The position numbers and the translations under genes are program-made. Positions 62,484-64,000 of a stretch of 64,000 nucleotides of DNA are shown here, piece by piece; within the stretch, counting starts at the first letter, position 1, and each line of letters starts with the position of its first letter. The notes beneath the pieces are model-generated. The model was not told the origin of the DNA. It ran no database searches and worked only from the letters and a program-made list of their open reading frames with translations. The DNA lies in the NCBI RefSeq assembly GCF_900156395.1, contig NZ_FTNL01000006.1, positions 62,001 to 126,000 of the forward strand, given 5' to 3'. This DNA comes from Fluoribacter gormanii (lineage in GTDB: Bacteria > Pseudomonadota > Gammaproteobacteria > Legionellales > Legionellaceae).

Positions 62484-62837
62484 GTGCACCCAAGAAAGGA
62501 GCAATTTGCCAAAGAGATCTACAGGATTGTAGATCATTACTGCGAACAAAATCGTCATAGTAAATACAGAGCAAATTCAGCTATTCCTCTAGTTTTGGGC
62601 ATTTCAGATATGGATGCTCAGAAATTGATTAATAAAATCCTGATTGCATTGCCAGATTGCTTCTTTTATTTGGCAAAACCAGAACGTATCAGCGAGATGG
62701 TGAATTTTATTGCACAACAATATTTGCTGTTCCAGGCACAAGAAAACATTAATGACGAGCTGTTTCCCAGTTTGCTTATTAATTTTGTTAATAATTTAGT
62801 CGAAGATATTATGCTTCGTTATTACTCATATGCATGA
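62484..62837 (+). CDS. hypothetical protein, helical
   Basis: 117 residues from a GTG at 62484 preceded by AGGAG at eight-base spacing. It starts as HPRKEQFAKEIYRIVDHYCEQ after the initiator and is predicted helical throughout, with no signal peptide, membrane helix or known motif. The next gene begins 11 bases downstream, so the two are likely co-transcribed. The function is unknown. A small chaperone for the larger neighbour is a possible guess. Confidence 0.7.
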   Translation: MHPRKEQFAKEIYRIVDHYCEQNRHSKYRANSAIPLVLGISDMDAQKLINKILIALPDCFFYLAKPERISEMVNFIAQQYLLFQAQENINDELFPSLLINFVNNLVEDIMLRYYSYA

Positions 62838-62848
62838 CCAGGTGATTT

Positions 62849-63955
62849 ATGACTAAAGAAGAGATAATTCAGGGAACAGGTTTAAGCCGCGAAGATCTGG
62901 ATGTTCTGGTTTTGCTTGAGAGCGTAATTCAGGCAGATACACAGGGGCAAGGTGTTGAGTTAGCCGCTACAGAAGAAAACAATATTATCGCTTTTTTAGA
63001 AAAAGCTATTGGTAATATGCAGTTAAACAAACAACTCCTGGAGCTAGGAAAATTAGCGCAACACGATACAGGAATCGGTTTTTCCGTGATTAATATGATG
63101 AGAAATGTTACTTTTAAATCAAGACATTGGCATGAAATTCATGCAGACGATCGTCATCAATTAACATTATCTCAATTAGGAGCTTTATCTGATTTAGCCT
63201 CCCTTACTCGTGATTTAGTTGCTTTTGAACGTGCAGGTTTAATTAGAGAAAACTCCTCTTTAGCTGAACTGTATCATGATGCCCAACAGGCGTTAAAAGA
63301 AGGTTTTTCCAAAGATCTTGATGTTTCTTCCAAGGCTATGGATTTTGAAATTAAAGCAACACAAGGTGCACCCATGTTTCACCACACAAATTATCAAAAG
63401 GATGAGTTTGTTTTGTCAGAATTTCTCTATAGTGAGGAATATAAGATTAAACTGGATAAGTTGATTGAACATGATGAAACAAAAGAATTTTTAAAGAAGC
63501 ATTTAGGTGATGACTGGTTACAGCAGTTGGAGCATAAATTTGGAGTAATCCAACGCGAAATCCATGATGCACAATTAATAGGCCCTATTTATCATGGAAT
63601 GAGTCATCAGGATGCTACGGCCCAAGAGCAATTTCAAGCGGAAGACAAAAGTCCGGCGACTCTTATATGTTCTCCATTTGTAGGTATTTCTACTATGGCG
63701 GCTATTCAAGAGTTAAATATTCAGGTGACGCAGGAGTTGAAAAATAAAGGGGTGCAGGAAATTCCATCTCCTTTACTGCAATTGCCGGTTAATGAAAAAC
63801 TGGATGCATTATCTCCTGCTCATTTTATCAATGCCTTGGATAAGTGTAGGGCATTAGAGCGATTACCTGGACAAGCAACTATTATGATGAAAGAACGCTT
63901 GAGTGGTGCTAAAAGCGAAGGGGAAGAAGTGCATCAGACAAATCGACCTAAATAG
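62849..63955 (+). CDS. hypothetical protein, effector candidate
   Basis: 368 residues, soluble and helical, with a slightly acidic composition and no recognised motif. The C-terminus is short and polar with a small Glu cluster (GAKSEGEEVHQTNRPK). It lies 11 bases after a small helical gene, in the same direction. A GC-rich hairpin follows the stop. The host lineage and lack of homology suggest an effector, but the evidence is thin. Confidence 0.65.
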   Translation: MTKEEIIQGTGLSREDLDVLVLLESVIQADTQGQGVELAATEENNIIAFLEKAIGNMQLNKQLLELGKLAQHDTGIGFSVINMMRNVTFKSRHWHEIHADDRHQLTLSQLGALSDLASLTRDLVAFERAGLIRENSSLAELYHDAQQALKEGFSKDLDVSSKAMDFEIKATQGAPMFHHTNYQKDEFVLSEFLYSEEYKIKLDKLIEHDETKEFLKKHLGDDWLQQLEHKFGVIQREIHDAQLIGPIYHGMSHQDATAQEQFQAEDKSPATLICSPFVGISTMAAIQELNIQVTQELKNKGVQEIPSPLLQLPVNEKLDALSPAHFINALDKCRALERLPGQATIMMKERLSGAKSEGEEVHQTNRPK

Positions 63956-63980
63956 GGTGGATAGGAATAATAAGAGTCCT

Positions 63981-64000
63981 CTCTCCCACAAGCGGGAGAG
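63981..64000 (+). terminator. hairpin at the right edge
   Basis: CTCTCCC (63981-63987) pairs with GGGAGAG (63994-64000). It may be the start of a terminator or repeat for the preceding gene. What follows lies outside the window. Confidence 0.45.

Overview
The window is about 64 kb of chromosome from a Legionella species or close relative in the Gammaproteobacteria, centred on the replication origin. The evidence is an AT-rich base composition, a rpmH-rnpA-yidD-yidC-mnmE block facing a dnaA-dnaN-recF-gyrB block, DnaA protein sequence of the Legionella type, an order to the right of gyrB (aguA, speA, aguB, an acidic-tailed putative effector, hfq, hflX) that I recall from L. pneumophila, and several proteins that look like Dot/Icm type IV effectors.

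Left part (1-11 kb): a gene running off the left edge, a Rossmann/DUF2520 dehydrogenase-like protein, a 972-residue protein with a CX5R phosphatase motif and a C-terminal membrane hairpin that I read as a SidF-type phosphoinositide phosphatase effector, and a tripartite RND efflux operon (outer membrane factor, membrane fusion protein, RND pump). A 118-bp MITE-like element with a 5-bp target duplication sits in that operon. Next (11-23 kb): parC, a CHASE3/PAS/GAF/GGDEF diguanylate cyclase, and the complete F1Fo ATP synthase operon atpIBEFHAGDC with a good sigma70 promoter. Then (23-32 kb): a putative permuted papain-like effector, glyoxalase I, an E. coli-like rsmI / lpoA-yraN-diaA-dolP locus with an extra BON lipoprotein, and a membrane protein ending in a CaaX-like CFSC tail.

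Origin region (32-44 kb): mnmE, yidC, yidD, rnpA and rpmH read leftward and dnaA, dnaN, recF and gyrB read rightward. A membrane-protein gene is wedged between rpmH and dnaA. AT-rich DNA flanks it, and near-perfect DnaA boxes lie just before dnaA. Two perfect 16-bp parS sites lie in recF and immediately after it, which suggests that ParB-mediated origin segregation loads here.

Right part (44-64 kb): a secreted sedolisin-type protease, a uridine-kinase-like protein with an acidic tail, a putrescine operon (aguB-speA-aguA: arginine to agmatine to N-carbamoylputrescine to putrescine), an acidic-tailed putative effector, hfq, a 1467-residue coiled-coil protein inserted between hfq and hflX, a TlpA-like thioredoxin, thymidine kinase, a putative ADP-ribosyltransferase-like effector, a pirin, and two unrecognised genes that may be co-transcribed.

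No tRNA, rRNA, CRISPR array or intact insertion sequence was seen. Small GC-rich palindromic repeats recur at gene ends. Housekeeping calls are firm. Effector calls rest on short motifs, architecture and context, and are inferences.
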